Shown: in pieces, positions 21,837 through 31,085 of the stretch | Position numbering within the stretch: position 1 is the stretch's first letter | How the letters are laid out: each line of letters begins with the position of its first letter | DNA from: Macrosoma leucophasiata | Taxonomy: Eukaryota > Arthropoda > Insecta > Lepidoptera > Hedylidae | Assembly: GCA_036365455.1 (NCBI GenBank) | Contig: JAWQUS010000017.1 | Coordinates: 9,858,001-9,922,000 of the forward strand | Reading direction: 5' to 3' | DNA length: 64,000 bases | Notes under the pieces: model-generated | Told to the model about the DNA's origin: nothing | What the model saw: the letters and a program-made list of their open reading frames with translations, nothing else | The model's database searches: none | Made by a program: the position numbers and the translations under genes

Positions 21837-21880
21837 GGCGAAACTATAAGGGTTCCTTGTTTACTACGGAACCCTAAAAA

Positions 21881-22856
21881 CCGATCTAGTACACCGTTCA
21901 ATTGAAAGTACTCAATAAATATTTTTATTTTAAAGCGAATTGATTGTGACGCAAACAGACTGATAGAACAACAGACACACACGAGCGACCCTATCCGCTT
22001 TATGAACGAACCCTAAAAAGTTATTTGCTTAATTGTATTCAAATAAACCTTAACAACCATTATGATCCTCACAAGTATTTCAACGTTTCATATTGTACTC
22101 TATTAAATGTAACTTCCCTCTACATAGTCGACTGTATAGTGATCAGATGAAAATGCAGGTTAGTCATAACAATAACGGAATTGTTATTAGGTTCCAGTAA
22201 ACTATGGATGGCTTGGGAGCCACAGCACGATGCGCTAGCACTAAATATTATTACCTGGGGTAATCCGGCATTACCTAGTTTCGCCAACAATTTGATATAA
22301 GTACGGGTTTTAAGTTCCTAATAAATAATTATGGTTGAACACAAAGGAAATGAAGGTGTTATAAGGTGCTAATGTTATTAACGTTGGTGAAGCCTCTCAA
22401 TTTTGGTATTTCATTATTTTGTCCCTTTGGATTGAATGTCTAATGGCTGATGTGCATCGCTAGCACTAATTTGATTTGCCGGGCGTCCAAAGAGTTTTTA
22501 CTTGGCCTAATGAGAATTAGCGCGACCATGACTGGCCGAATATTTAAAAGAAAAAAGTTTATTTGATATTCGAAGAAAAATAATCAAATGACGATTTTTT
22601 ATTATTACTCTCTTACCTTATCAACAGTGACACACGATTTTATATTATTAAAAATCTGTGAATCTGCACCGAGATTTGTGACCCTTTAACCTAAATCCGA
22701 AGTGATCGGACCCTCCGAATAAGCTGGCGGAGATCAATTTATATACCTATATACATAAGTTTAAAGTTAAGGAGATCAATTTGTATGTATGTTGGTTTTA
22801 CTATAAGGAGAGAAAATAACTTGGATCGTATAATTTAATTCTTTTAATTATAGCCA
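21881..22856. other. No feature recognised
   Basis: About 1 kb of unassigned DNA with no repeat from elsewhere in the window and no convincing frame. Confidence 0.45.
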
Positions 22857-23105
22857 TTACAAGACAAAGTAAAAAATTAAAGTTTGGTATAATGGTGTCG
22901 GAGATTTTGTTGCGAGTTCAGTAGTTAACTCAGGTACTACCGGTGTATCTGGCGATGAGTTGTCTACACTGAACGACTTATTGTTTACTCTTTTTTCTTT
23001 TTGAAAATCTACAGGCTCAGAATTGTAGTACGCCTGTGAATGTTTTACGGCATTTCCGGTGATAACCTCCATCTGTATATTTATCAGGTAAAATAATGTT
23101 TGCAT
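22857..23105 (-). CDS. Unrecognised 82-codon frame, possible exon
   Basis: The product is not recognised. The frame is more protein-like in composition than other short frames here: charged and polar (SEPVDFQKEKRVNNKSF), then a Ser/Thr/Pro-rich part ending PELTTELATKSPTP, then a hydrophobic end. A splice-acceptor-like TTTACCTGATAAATATACAG precedes an internal ATG at about 23,062. It has no similarity to the repeats in this window. A chance frame of this size is quite possible, so this is only a candidate. Confidence 0.15.
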   Translation of the reverse strand: MQTLFYLINIQMEVITGNAVKHSQAYYNSEPVDFQKEKRVNNKSFSVDNSSPDTPVVPELTTELATKSPTPLYQTLIFYFVL

Positions 23106-23138
23106 ATTTAAGGTTATGTTTTTTTCTGACTTTCAGTT

Positions 23139-23334
23139 ATAAAAATACGCTTACGCTTACACTCACAGCTCCACAGAAGGTATAAACCTGTGTCGTGGGT
23201 ACCGTTATACACATATAACACATACACAAACACTCAGACTCGAAACAAATATCTGTAGGCCATACAAATATTGGTCCCGGTGCGGAGATCGAACCCGTGA
23301 CCCTTCGAATCAAACGGTCATCTCACACCGTTGA
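23139..23334 (-). mobile_element. tRNA-derived SINE (type 1)
   Basis: An antisense copy. Reading the minus strand, the head has GTGTGAGATGACCGTTTGAT and a box-B-like GGTTCGATCTCC, and the body and tail end in GTGAGTGTAAGCG. The first ~20 bp of the head, including box A, are degenerate. Confidence 0.8.
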
Positions 23335-24008
23335 GATAATTTAGGGTTGCCTTTACATTACTAGCAATCTTTTTGAAGTTAAATTATTTTTCACCTATAT
23401 TCTATTGAATTTTAAACTTACAATGCCTCATTAATATTTCATAACTTTATGAATCGTGAGTGCTAGCAATAATTTAACCTCAGTAAATGTTCTACATAAA
23501 GGCACGAAATGATTACAAGCTTCGTGATCATCATTACGAATATCGTGAGCCCGAAGTCCGCAAAAGTGTTTCGCAGAAAAAAAAAGCATAACAAGTGTTG
23601 CATACAAACAACGTTAATTTGCCAAGCTTCAGTTCCCTTCACTCTGCGGCAAACCGTCACGAATATAGCACGTAGCATTATTACATCCCCATTGTGCACT
23701 TTATACCCAAAAAGCCCAGCGTAACGTTATGCATAAACTGCCCCGAATGATGCCACCCAGGTGACCTGTTCACCTAACTAATCCAATCAAAACAAACCCT
23801 TGTTGTAAAGGACAAAAGGTATAATCTCATTTGCGATGATGCTGCGTCAACTCTTATTAAGTTCGCCTGGTAAGCTTCTTATCAGGAAGTGTATGGTGAA
23901 GATAATACGGACCACGCACCGATGGGTACTGTCGACTCGGATACATTCAGTACACTCGCGCCCGAATATTAAGCTTCACCGGAACACTAATTTATATTTT
24001 TATATTTA
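23335..24008. other. No feature recognised
   Basis: Two overlapping frames of about 70 codons on opposite strands (23,463-23,724) are typical chance frames. Nothing else is seen. Confidence 0.4.
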
Positions 24009-24291
24009 CTGGTGGTAGAGATCCAGTGACCGATCTCGCGGGCGTAGGCACCACCGCATTATCTAATATACTTGCCGCTAAATGGTAATGTTTAGCACTA
24101 TCGTGTTCCGGTCAGGTGGTAATGTATGGCCTTGTAATTTCTGGCACAGAGGCATAACATTTTAAGCCTCAGGAGTGATAACGCATCTGCACTTTGACCT
24201 TGGTCTTTGTGAGGGTATGTATAGGCTGCAGTCATCACTTAACATCAATGTGAACTGCATGCTTGATTACCACTTGTATTACATAAAAAAA
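24009..24291 (+). mobile_element. Family A retroposon, full length
   Basis: A sense copy from CTGGTGGTAGAGATCCAGTG to TTACATAAAAAAA. It keeps all segments of the family. Confidence 0.9.
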
Positions 24292-24379
24292 TGTGTCTAC
24301 GAATTGTAGTGATATTAAGTAACAATACGTATTTAGTCATTATCATTCGTTATTACGCTGATTGCGCAACGCTGATTAT

Positions 24380-24493
24380 GGCCCGTATTAATAAATACAT
24401 CTCAGTCTTGAGATGATCTGAAGTTCACTTTTCATACTAAACGGGAATTTAATACCATATTTCAAGACTGAGATCTGATTATTAATATGGGCC
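24380..24493. mobile_element. 114-bp MITE with ~33-bp inverted ends
   Basis: The left end is GGCCCGTATTAATAA followed by CTCAGTCTTGA. The right end is the near-exact mirror, TCAAGACTGAG followed by TTATTAATATGGGCC. The centre is only about 45 bp, so it would fold almost completely. The target duplication is unclear (possibly TA or TAY). No superfamily is assigned. Confidence 0.75.
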
Positions 24494-25022
24494 TACGAAT
24501 CTGACAGGTCTAATTAAGTGATGATTATCATCTTGGAGACCTTTTATTTTCTTTGGAGACACTTTTATGCCTAACAATTACATTTTTATTTACGAAAATG
24601 GGTATTATTTGTTTGAAAATTCTTGTATGAAGTGAATGATTTCTCGAATGTAGAAAAAGCCCGGGAGTTGTATGAGGACCGGGATATATGGCGCTCCATT
24701 TCTGTTTAAGGGAAGGTGAAAGGGACTTGGCGTGAAGACACATCTAAAATTCATAATTGACTAATTGTGTATCGCACCATTTTGTTAGACTATATTATAC
24801 CTAATTAAAAATAAACTAGAAATATTATAACTTACATAACACTGAAATTACTAATACATATTACTGTATATAACATTTTAAACTATATATAAATTACGTG
24901 TTACAGTGTTGGTAATCGGTACTTAACCGATTTTATTCAAACTTGCACACTGTATGCAATTTGATCCAACGTACCAGATAGGATAGCGTACATCTCAATT
25001 TATACTTGCAATATAATGTAAG
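24494..25022. other. No feature recognised
   Basis: AT-rich and unassigned. Confidence 0.4.
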
Positions 25023-25033
25023 TATCTAAATTG

Positions 25034-25388
25034 AAGCGCGCATGGCCCAGCGGCTGGTGTAGATCGTAAGTGATCTGCTCGGTTAAGCACTACGGGCGCG
25101 GTCGGGTAGTGTGATGGGTGACCGCTAGTGGCAAATTAAATGCGCGTTTCCGTGCTTCGGAGGGCACGTTAAGCCGTCGGTCCCGGTTGCTATCGATGGA
25201 TAGCAGTCGTTAAACCTTGTCGGAGGCCTTATGGGCGGTTTGAAAACATCCGACAGTAGGTTGGCCACTAAGCCACCCACCTCCACCAATCCGCATTGGA
25301 GCAGCGTGGTGGAGTAAGCTCCAGGCCTCCCCCCAAAAAGGGGAGAGACTCGTGCCCAGCAGTGGGACGTATAATGGGTTGCCATTAT
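25034..25388 (+). mobile_element. 5S rRNA-derived SINE, full length, 11-bp TSD
   Basis: This is the clearest copy. A box-A-like TGGCCCAGCGG lies at about 25,044. The 5S-like core CGGTTAAGCACTACGGGCGC follows at about 25,080, with GTGTGATGGGTGACCGCTAG matching 5S box C. The body contains GTTAAGCCGTCGGTCCCGG, and the LINE-type tail contains CCCAGCAGTGGGACGTATAA. TATCTAAATTG is repeated exactly at 25,023-25,033 and 25,389-25,399. A true 5S gene is excluded, because the 3' half of 5S is replaced by unrelated body sequence. Confidence 0.88.
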
Positions 25389-25399
25389 TATCTAAATTG

Positions 25400-25808
25400 C
25401 ACCCGTGCAAAGCCGGTGCGGGCCGCTAGCATGTAAAATATACATATTACTGGACTGTTTAACAACTTTAATTTGTATAAGCTAAGTCAAATACAACAAA
25501 CTTATTATACCTAGCTGATTTTTTCTCTATAGCTAAGTAATTGTTAAAAATGTCGCGTGTATACGAGTAGATGCACGAAGGTCTGCATGAATATTTGAGA
25601 TATATACCAAGATATTCTTTCATAACTGTACACGGAATGCGCCAAAATAGGAGACTATTTGCGAAGCTTATCAGGCCTACACTGATTAACAGTTTCGCCA
25701 ACGGGAATAAGCCTGTCGGTTAGGGGTAATAGACCACAGACTTAGATTCTCTTCAAGTTTTGCCCTAGACTTACTTTTACGGGGAAAGCAAGTGGAGGTT
25801 ATTTTTTA
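25400..25808. other. No feature recognised
   Basis: AT-rich and unassigned. The frame at 25,468-25,701 has no recognisable similarity. Confidence 0.4.
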
Positions 25809-26005
25809 CTGGCGGTAGAGTTCCATTGTCGAAGCTCGAGGACGTGGGTACCACCGTGTTAACTTACCTACATGCCGCGTCCCTAACGGGGTAGGCAGAG
25901 AGTGTAGAGCGCCAGATATCCCGGTCCTAATCTAGATCTATCCTCCACTATCCTGTTATGGTAGTGTTCAGGACTATCGTGTTTCGATTAGATGGTATTA
26001 TTAGG
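25809..26005 (+). mobile_element. Family A relative, rearranged
   Basis: It starts CTGGCGGTAGAGTTCCATTG as the 5' end of the family and resumes later with GTAGTGTTCAGGACTATCGT. In between (25,870-25,945) is a piece of another repeat, GGGGTAGGCAGAGAGTGTAG then GCGCCAGATATCCCGGTCCT, which is also seen at 30,345-30,412 and 33,225-33,300. Confidence 0.6.
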
Positions 26006-26385
26006 CACAATAACTTTTTGTGTACCTCCATTTGGCCGGCGGCGCTTGACTGATTAAAATACAGTTTATTTTATTCAGTTTATTCATAAATTTCATATAA
26101 TTAGGCTTCAGGAGAGCACTTTTACATCGTCATTTTTTAACTACCTAGAGTAAATAACCACTAGGTAGTAATAATCTTTTTGATTATTACTACCTAATAT
26201 ATTAAAAAGAAACGAAACAATTATGTACAATATGGAAATAATCAATTATTTACTACTAGCAGCTACCCGCAACGTCGTCTGCGTGAAGGCAGTACAGCAC
26301 CAAACATACCTAAGATGCCAGTGTCGCTTTAGTATTTAACCAAACAACTTTTAAAATAGTATTAAATTAAAACTTTAAACTTTTT

Positions 26386-26590
26386 TGACGACCCGGTTAG
26401 TCCAGCGGTGCGAAACCACCGTTTGATTAGAAGGGTCGAGGGTTCGATCCCCGCACCGGAACAAATATTTGTATGGCCTACAGATATTTATTTCGGGTCT
26501 GGGTGTTTTGTGTATGTGTTGTTTGTGTACAACGGCACCCTCGACACAGGTTTATACCTACTGTGGGGCAGTGAGTGTAATAAAAAAAAC
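26386..26590 (+). mobile_element. tRNA-derived SINE (type 1) inside the Helitron
   Basis: It starts GACGACCCGGTTAGTCCAGC, with box A (TAGTCCAGCGG) and box B (GGTTCGATCCC). It ends in GTGAGTGTAA plus an A-run. Its position inside the Helitron's 3' part makes it younger than the Helitron. Confidence 0.85.
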
Positions 26591-26744
26591 TATAAGTTTT
26601 TTTGCAAGCGAAGCAAATGAAGGGAGTCATATGGGAATTCTTCTGAGTTCAGTCGTTAGATGTGACTGAAGGAAATAGAGAAAATAATGCAGGAATATAT
26701 TCCCGGACACAAAAGAGTAAAAAAACGTACAAAGGCATCAAACC

Positions 26745-28335
26745 TTACGACAATTTCCTATAAACTACGTTGGTAGTTATTCTGCCGGGAGCCAAAATGT
26801 AAAGAGAGTCAGGACTGGTGACGCGGTAGCAAGCGACGTACAGTTGCCCGTGTGAGAAGCAACTTGTCTTGAGGTTAACACCTCAATGTCTCCCTCTGTG
26901 ACTTATTGATGGTCATCACGAAGCAAACATTCAACTGTACACGCTTGAACTGGAACGTGAAGTTATGAGGTATGAGGGGAATGCGTGGTATAAATACTGC
27001 CTCACCAATGCCACAACCCGTAAGAATTTCCGCCTCAATGGTGTGTCTGTGGAGAGAGATGGCTTTAAATCTGGTCCCGTTATACAACTTCGGAGGAGAT
27101 AAGTTCCGAAGAAGCATAACCGGGACACCTACCTTCAGCTTGATGGTATGCGATGGAAGTCCGCTTGCTGACAGGAAGTTCAGAAATGCCATGGGATAAT
27201 GTGTGGCGTCATCTTGCTCGACGACAGTATTTATGGAGGTGTACTGTACCACTTCATTTCCTATTAATTGCTGCAGCCTAACCATTTTTGGGCGTCAAAA
27301 TGGCCCGCTCACACACCCAAAACGTTGTATTCTGCTGGTGCGGTATACGACTGATGTCCTTGTAGACACCGAGGATGAGTTCTTCTAAGCTAAATACATC
27401 TCTGCCGAGAGACTCCACGAAGCACCACCTGTCCACCTCTCTTTTCTGGTAGAATGCTTTCGCGAAGACTTAAAATGACATCAGAAAATTCTTGAGATGT
27501 GACTTCTTGCATTATCGCCGAGCTAAACTTTCATATTAATGGTCAAGCGCAGCGTACAAATTCGTTAAGATCGTTTCAACAAAGCATTTACCTCGTCAGC
27601 CTGCGATCTTTCCGTTACCACGGGTAGCGTTTGCCGGAAATCGCCAGTGAAAAGTAATGTGACACCACCCACTCAAACGTTCGTTCCTGCGGATGTCCTG
27701 CAGGGTTCTGTCTACGGCCTCAACAGCCTTTCTATTGGCCATCGTACACTCATCCCATACAATCAGGGAGCAATCCTTGAGCACGTGTCCCTTATCGCTG
27801 TTACATGACACACCAAAAACAGTCGTTTCGGCTCTCTAAATGTAAGGGAATTTTCAACATGGCATTTGCTGTCTTGCTATCTGGAAGCAATGTGGCAGCA
27901 ATTCCCGACGCTACAGCAATAGCAATTTTGCCTCGGTGATGATTGGGGAGCTGGTAACCCATATTTGATAGTTCAATCGGTGGTGGAAATGACCACATCT
28001 TGAAATGAACTAAGACAGGTGTTCAGCATGCGTTCATTAGTTACTTCGACTTCGTCTCCAATAGCACGTGTCTCAAAGCTCATAGGAAATCTTCACACAG
28101 ATGATGGCGATACTTCTCCGTCACTGACGCTTGCCTCCGCGAGGGTGTCATCCCAGTTTTGGTCACCGTCAAGAAGGTGACGTGCTACGCAGGCTGCGCG
28201 GTAAGTGGGCTACTCCACGCCATCAAATGTCCTCAGAAAAGCGAAATACGTTGGGCCTCGAACCGTGTGAAGTAACAACCGCAGGAAATAGCTATCGCCA
28301 TTATTTGGATGCACGATACCTATTAACCTTACCCA
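26745..28335 (-). pseudogene. Helitron PIF1-like helicase, broken
   Basis: Reading the minus strand from about 28,335 the order is HPNNGDSYFLRLLL, VRGPTYF, PTYRAAC, QNWDDTLAEAS (28,150-28,320, with an in-frame TAG). Then RGKIAIAVASGIAATLLP (about 27,900), LIVWDECTM as Walker B (about 27,750), and CERAILTPKNG (about 27,310). Then INTVVEQDDATHYPM, GVPVMLLRNLSPPKL, FVMTINKSQ (26,890-27,285) and a separate last frame GQLYVACYRVTSPDSLYILA ending at the TAA at 26,745. All are helicase motifs of Helitron Rep/Hel proteins in the right order. Several frameshifts and stops separate them, and the Walker A loop is not visible. It is therefore inactive. Confidence 0.88.
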
Positions 28336-28359
28336 ATGCGGTGTCCTTGAAAATTACCG

Positions 28360-28960
28360 GATATTCATGCGAAATTTGAAGTAAATCCATTAAGTACTTT
28401 TGAGTTTAGCCCGGACATACATATAGGCAAACAACAACAGACAAACAAATATTATATTTGGTTTCGATATCGATAGAAGATAACGACCCAAATATTCTTT
28501 AAAACAAAAAAATCTATGTTCAGTTTTGACTTTCCTACGATTAAAAGATTCACAGCTCTTCCCCCGTAGCAGATAGCATGATAATATGTAGCCTATATGT
28601 TGACCGGACCGGTTAGTAATATTCATGCAAAATTTGAAGTAAATCCATTTAGTACTTTTTTAATTCAGCTCGGACATATATACAGACAAACAGACAAAAA
28701 TTCTGAAAATTATATTTTTGGCTTCAATTTCTATTGCAGAACACGTCCCAAGTATTCTTTAAAAAAATATTAAACGTATAGTTTTGACTTTACGATTTTA
28801 TTAAATGTAGAGATTCCCGTGGGAATGAGTGATTTTCCCGCTATAAAAAGTAGCCTAAATGTTGTCCAGGCTTAGTATCTATACACCACAAAAAGTTGCA
28901 TTCGAATCCCTCCAGTATCTTCGGAGATTAGCCTGGACAAAGGGACAAACAGATAAACAG
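28360..28960. repeat. Three imperfect tandem ~250-bp repeats in the Helitron
   Basis: Each unit carries TTGAAGTAAATCCATT, TAGTACTTTT, then CGGACATA with a CAGACAAACA run, then CAAGTATTCTTTAAAA and a TTTTGACTTT block. The third unit is partial (GATTAGCCTGGACAAAGGG). Such subterminal repeats are common in insect Helitrons. Confidence 0.7.
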
Positions 28961-29087
28961 ACAGACAATATAATTAAAAATCATTGAAAAGTGTTCTAAT
29001 ACTATTTTAACATCTCCCCAATTTGTTTTTCGTAAATATATACAATGTACAGACACGCGGGTTTTACTGTTTTATTATAAGTATAGA

Positions 29088-29799
29088 TATAGATGTCATC
29101 GCAGACCTTATTGAATATCTACCAAGAAGGAAATATTCCATAGTAGTTTTGTTATATCTGAAAGGGTTTAGGCCGTGTCTTGGATGAATGCTCCCAGGCA
29201 GTAATTTTTTACCGACACCTCCAACATTTATTGTTATATTCCAATCAATTTACCTAAAAATTATATTCACAAACCTGTTTCAAGTATCTAATAACTAACC
29301 TATGAACTACTACCCTGCCTGATTTGATGAACTGTTTGACGTACAAAGGTCAAACAGTTTTTGACACGTGGTGACCTTTCCCTTTTGATAGACAAAACAT
29401 TGAAAAAACATTTTAATGATGTTTAATGTTAAAAATAACATTTTGTACAACCAGACATATTCCGCCATAAATAAGGGTGCGTTAAGGAAAAATAAACAAG
29501 AAATGAGACTCACAATTTTTCCTCATTACCACGTCGACCCGCCGCGCAGAGGATTTTAAATTAAGATTTTATGACCCAATACATCCTGTGGCCAGTTATA
29601 TTAAATAAATGTTTATTATATGGGTTCAACATTAAAGATTGATTAATTGATCTTGTTATTAAATAATGTAAATATACGAACTGATTGCCTTGAAAGGGAA
29701 TGTATCTTGGAATGTACCTACGCATAAAGTCTAACTTCTCTGATTATACTAGTGCAGGATTTTGTAAATAAGTCTTTTTGTGATGATTTTTGTTTTTTT
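29088..29799. other. No feature recognised
   Basis: AT-rich DNA. The frame at 29,310-29,513 is unremarkable. A local inverted pair, TTTGACGTACAAAGGTCAAA, at 29,334-29,356 is short and may be chance. Confidence 0.4.
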
Positions 29800-30265
29800 T
29801 TTACAAACACGCTAGCAGTTCACGTGGATTTTAAGTGACGACTGCAGTTGTAGACATTTACACAAAAACCGGAGGTCAAAGTGCAGATGTATTGCCACCC
29901 TAACTAGGACTAAGGTCTTTTACCTCTTAATTTTTATTTTTTATTTTTTTTTTTTATGTAATGGAAGTGGCAAACAAGCATGCAGTTCACATTGATGTTA
30001 AGTGATGACTGCAGCCTATAGACACCCACACAAAGACCAAGGTCAAAATGCAGATGCGTTACCACTCCTGAGGCCTAAGGGTGTTATGCCTCTGTGCCGG
30101 AAATTACAGGGCCGTACATTACCACCTGATCGGAACACGATAGTGCTGAACACTACCATTTAGCGGCAAGTATATTAGGTAATGCGGTGGTGCCTACGCC
30201 CGCGAGCTCCGTCACTGGAGCTCTACCACCAGTACCTCTGTGATAGTTATTACGGAGCCATATAA
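29800..30265 (-). mobile_element. Family A relative (subfamily B) interrupted by a younger copy
   Basis: The outer element is antisense and diverged: CGCTAGCAGTTCACGTGGAT, then GGTCAAAGTGCAGATG, up to TTTTACCTCT at 29,937. It resumes at 30,233 with TACCTCTGTGATAGTTATTA. The gap is exactly one family A insertion flanked by TACCTCT. Confidence 0.75.
29938..30232 (-). mobile_element. Family A retroposon, full length, 7-bp TSD
   Basis: TACCTCT occurs immediately before the T-run (29,931-29,937) and immediately after CTACCACCAG (30,233-30,239). This fixes the 5' end of the element at CTGGTGGTAGAGCTCC and shows target-primed insertion. The sequence is essentially the family consensus, so this is a young copy. 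Confidence 0.92.
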
Positions 30266-30318
30266 GTAGAGTTACATTTTGAGCAGTTTGCCTCCTTATA
30301 GCTTTAATTAAAACTCTA

Positions 30319-30412
30319 TGTATGTATGTACCTTCACTCCTCAGTACTTTATGGGGTAGGCAGAGAGTATAGCGCCAGATATGCCGGTCCTGACATATAA
30401 CTCTGCTTACTC
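30319..30412 (-). mobile_element. ATAC-tailed SINE-like fragment
   Basis: On the minus strand it reads GACCGGCATATCTGGCGC, CTCTGCCTACCCCATA and GTACATACATACATA. The same unit occurs at 33,225-33,306 (sense) and as a piece at 25,870-25,945. The head is not visible. Confidence 0.55.
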
Positions 30413-30802
30413 GTATATGGAATTTGCCCCACTATTAAATTGATAAACATAACCTTAATTTAGCCAACTAACTTAACTTCTGCTACGTGTTTTTAGGGAT
30501 TTACGCATTCAGCTACATTTGTACAGTTGCATAAATCTCTGCATATCCAAAATTAATCAAAATGAGCTTTTATTATCATTGCATAAGGTACTCATGTAAT
30601 CATGTTACTGAGTTCATTGATAGTACACCATCGATCTGTATTTATGAGATAAAGATATCAATATATCTTTTTTTATCCCACTTGCCCGTATTACAGAGGG
30701 CGCGGACTGTCTATTATCATTTAATTTTATAAGAAAGACTGTTCCGAAGTGAAAAATCTATTCAGCTAGTGGGCGGTGGGGTCGTCACGTCTCGATGCCA
30801 GG
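30413..30802. other. Mostly unassigned; partial family E piece
   Basis: AT-rich DNA. At 30,765-30,800 the sequence TAGTGGGCGGTGGGGTCGTC is the reverse complement of the start of repeat family E. Nothing else is seen. Confidence 0.4.
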
Positions 30803-31085
30803 ATTTTTTTTAATGTAATAGAAGTGGCAAACAAGCATGCTGTTCACATTCATGTTAAGTGATGACTGCAGCCTATAGACACCCACACAAAGACCAAGGT
30901 CAAAATTCAGATGCGTTACCACTCCTGAGGCCTAAGGTGTTATACCTCTGTGCCGGAAATCACAGGGCCGTACATTGCCACACCGGAACACGATACTGCT
31001 GAACACTACCATATAGCGGCAAGTATATTAAATAATGCGGTGGTGCCTACACCCGCGAGCACTGTCACTGGAGCTCTACCACCAG
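30803..31085 (-). mobile_element. Family A retroposon, full length
   Basis: An antisense copy, T-run to CTACCACCAG, close to consensus with a small deletion in the middle. Flanking duplication is not obvious. Confidence 0.88.

Larger units (their letters stand above)
20098..21880 (+). repeat. GGAACCCT-type ~600 bp repeat, split by a LINE
   Basis: The left end (20,098-20,154) reads GTCGGGCCACGCGCAGTGTA then GGGTTCCG. The right part (21,311-21,880) carries the conserved TACTATTGCCGTAACGTTTG, the TTTGTCGGCGTAATTAAG block, a (GACA)n run and the terminal GGAACCCTAAAAA. Joined, these equal the continuous copy at 61,858-62,453. The 1.15 kb between them is an inserted LINE. The matching GGGTTCC and GGAACCC ends look like short inverted termini. 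The class is unknown to me. Confidence 0.7.
26256..29087 (-). mobile_element. 2.8-kb Helitron with both ends and a dead helicase
   Basis: On the minus strand the 5' end at 29,087 reads A|TCTATACTTATAATAAAAC. The 3' end at 26,256 reads ...GCGGGTAGCTGCTAG|T, fitting Helitron insertion between A and T without target duplication. Inside, in order from 5', are three tandem ~250 bp repeats (28,360-28,960) and a broken PIF1-like helicase (26,745-28,335). A tRNA SINE (26,386-26,590) sits between the helicase stop and the 3' end. The Rep nickase/HUH part is not visible, so an internal deletion has joined the 5' end to the helicase. Helitrons transpose as rolling circles using Rep plus helicase, and this copy cannot do so alone. 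Confidence 0.78.

Noticed and set aside
25077..25131. A genuine 5S rRNA gene
   Set aside because: Only the internal promoter region matches. The 5' and 3' parts that pair in 5S rRNA are absent and are replaced by SINE body.
27203..27388. Plus-strand frames over the Helitron helicase region (26,972-27,388, 28,131-28,379)
   Set aside because: The minus strand carries ordered helicase motifs, so these are shadows.
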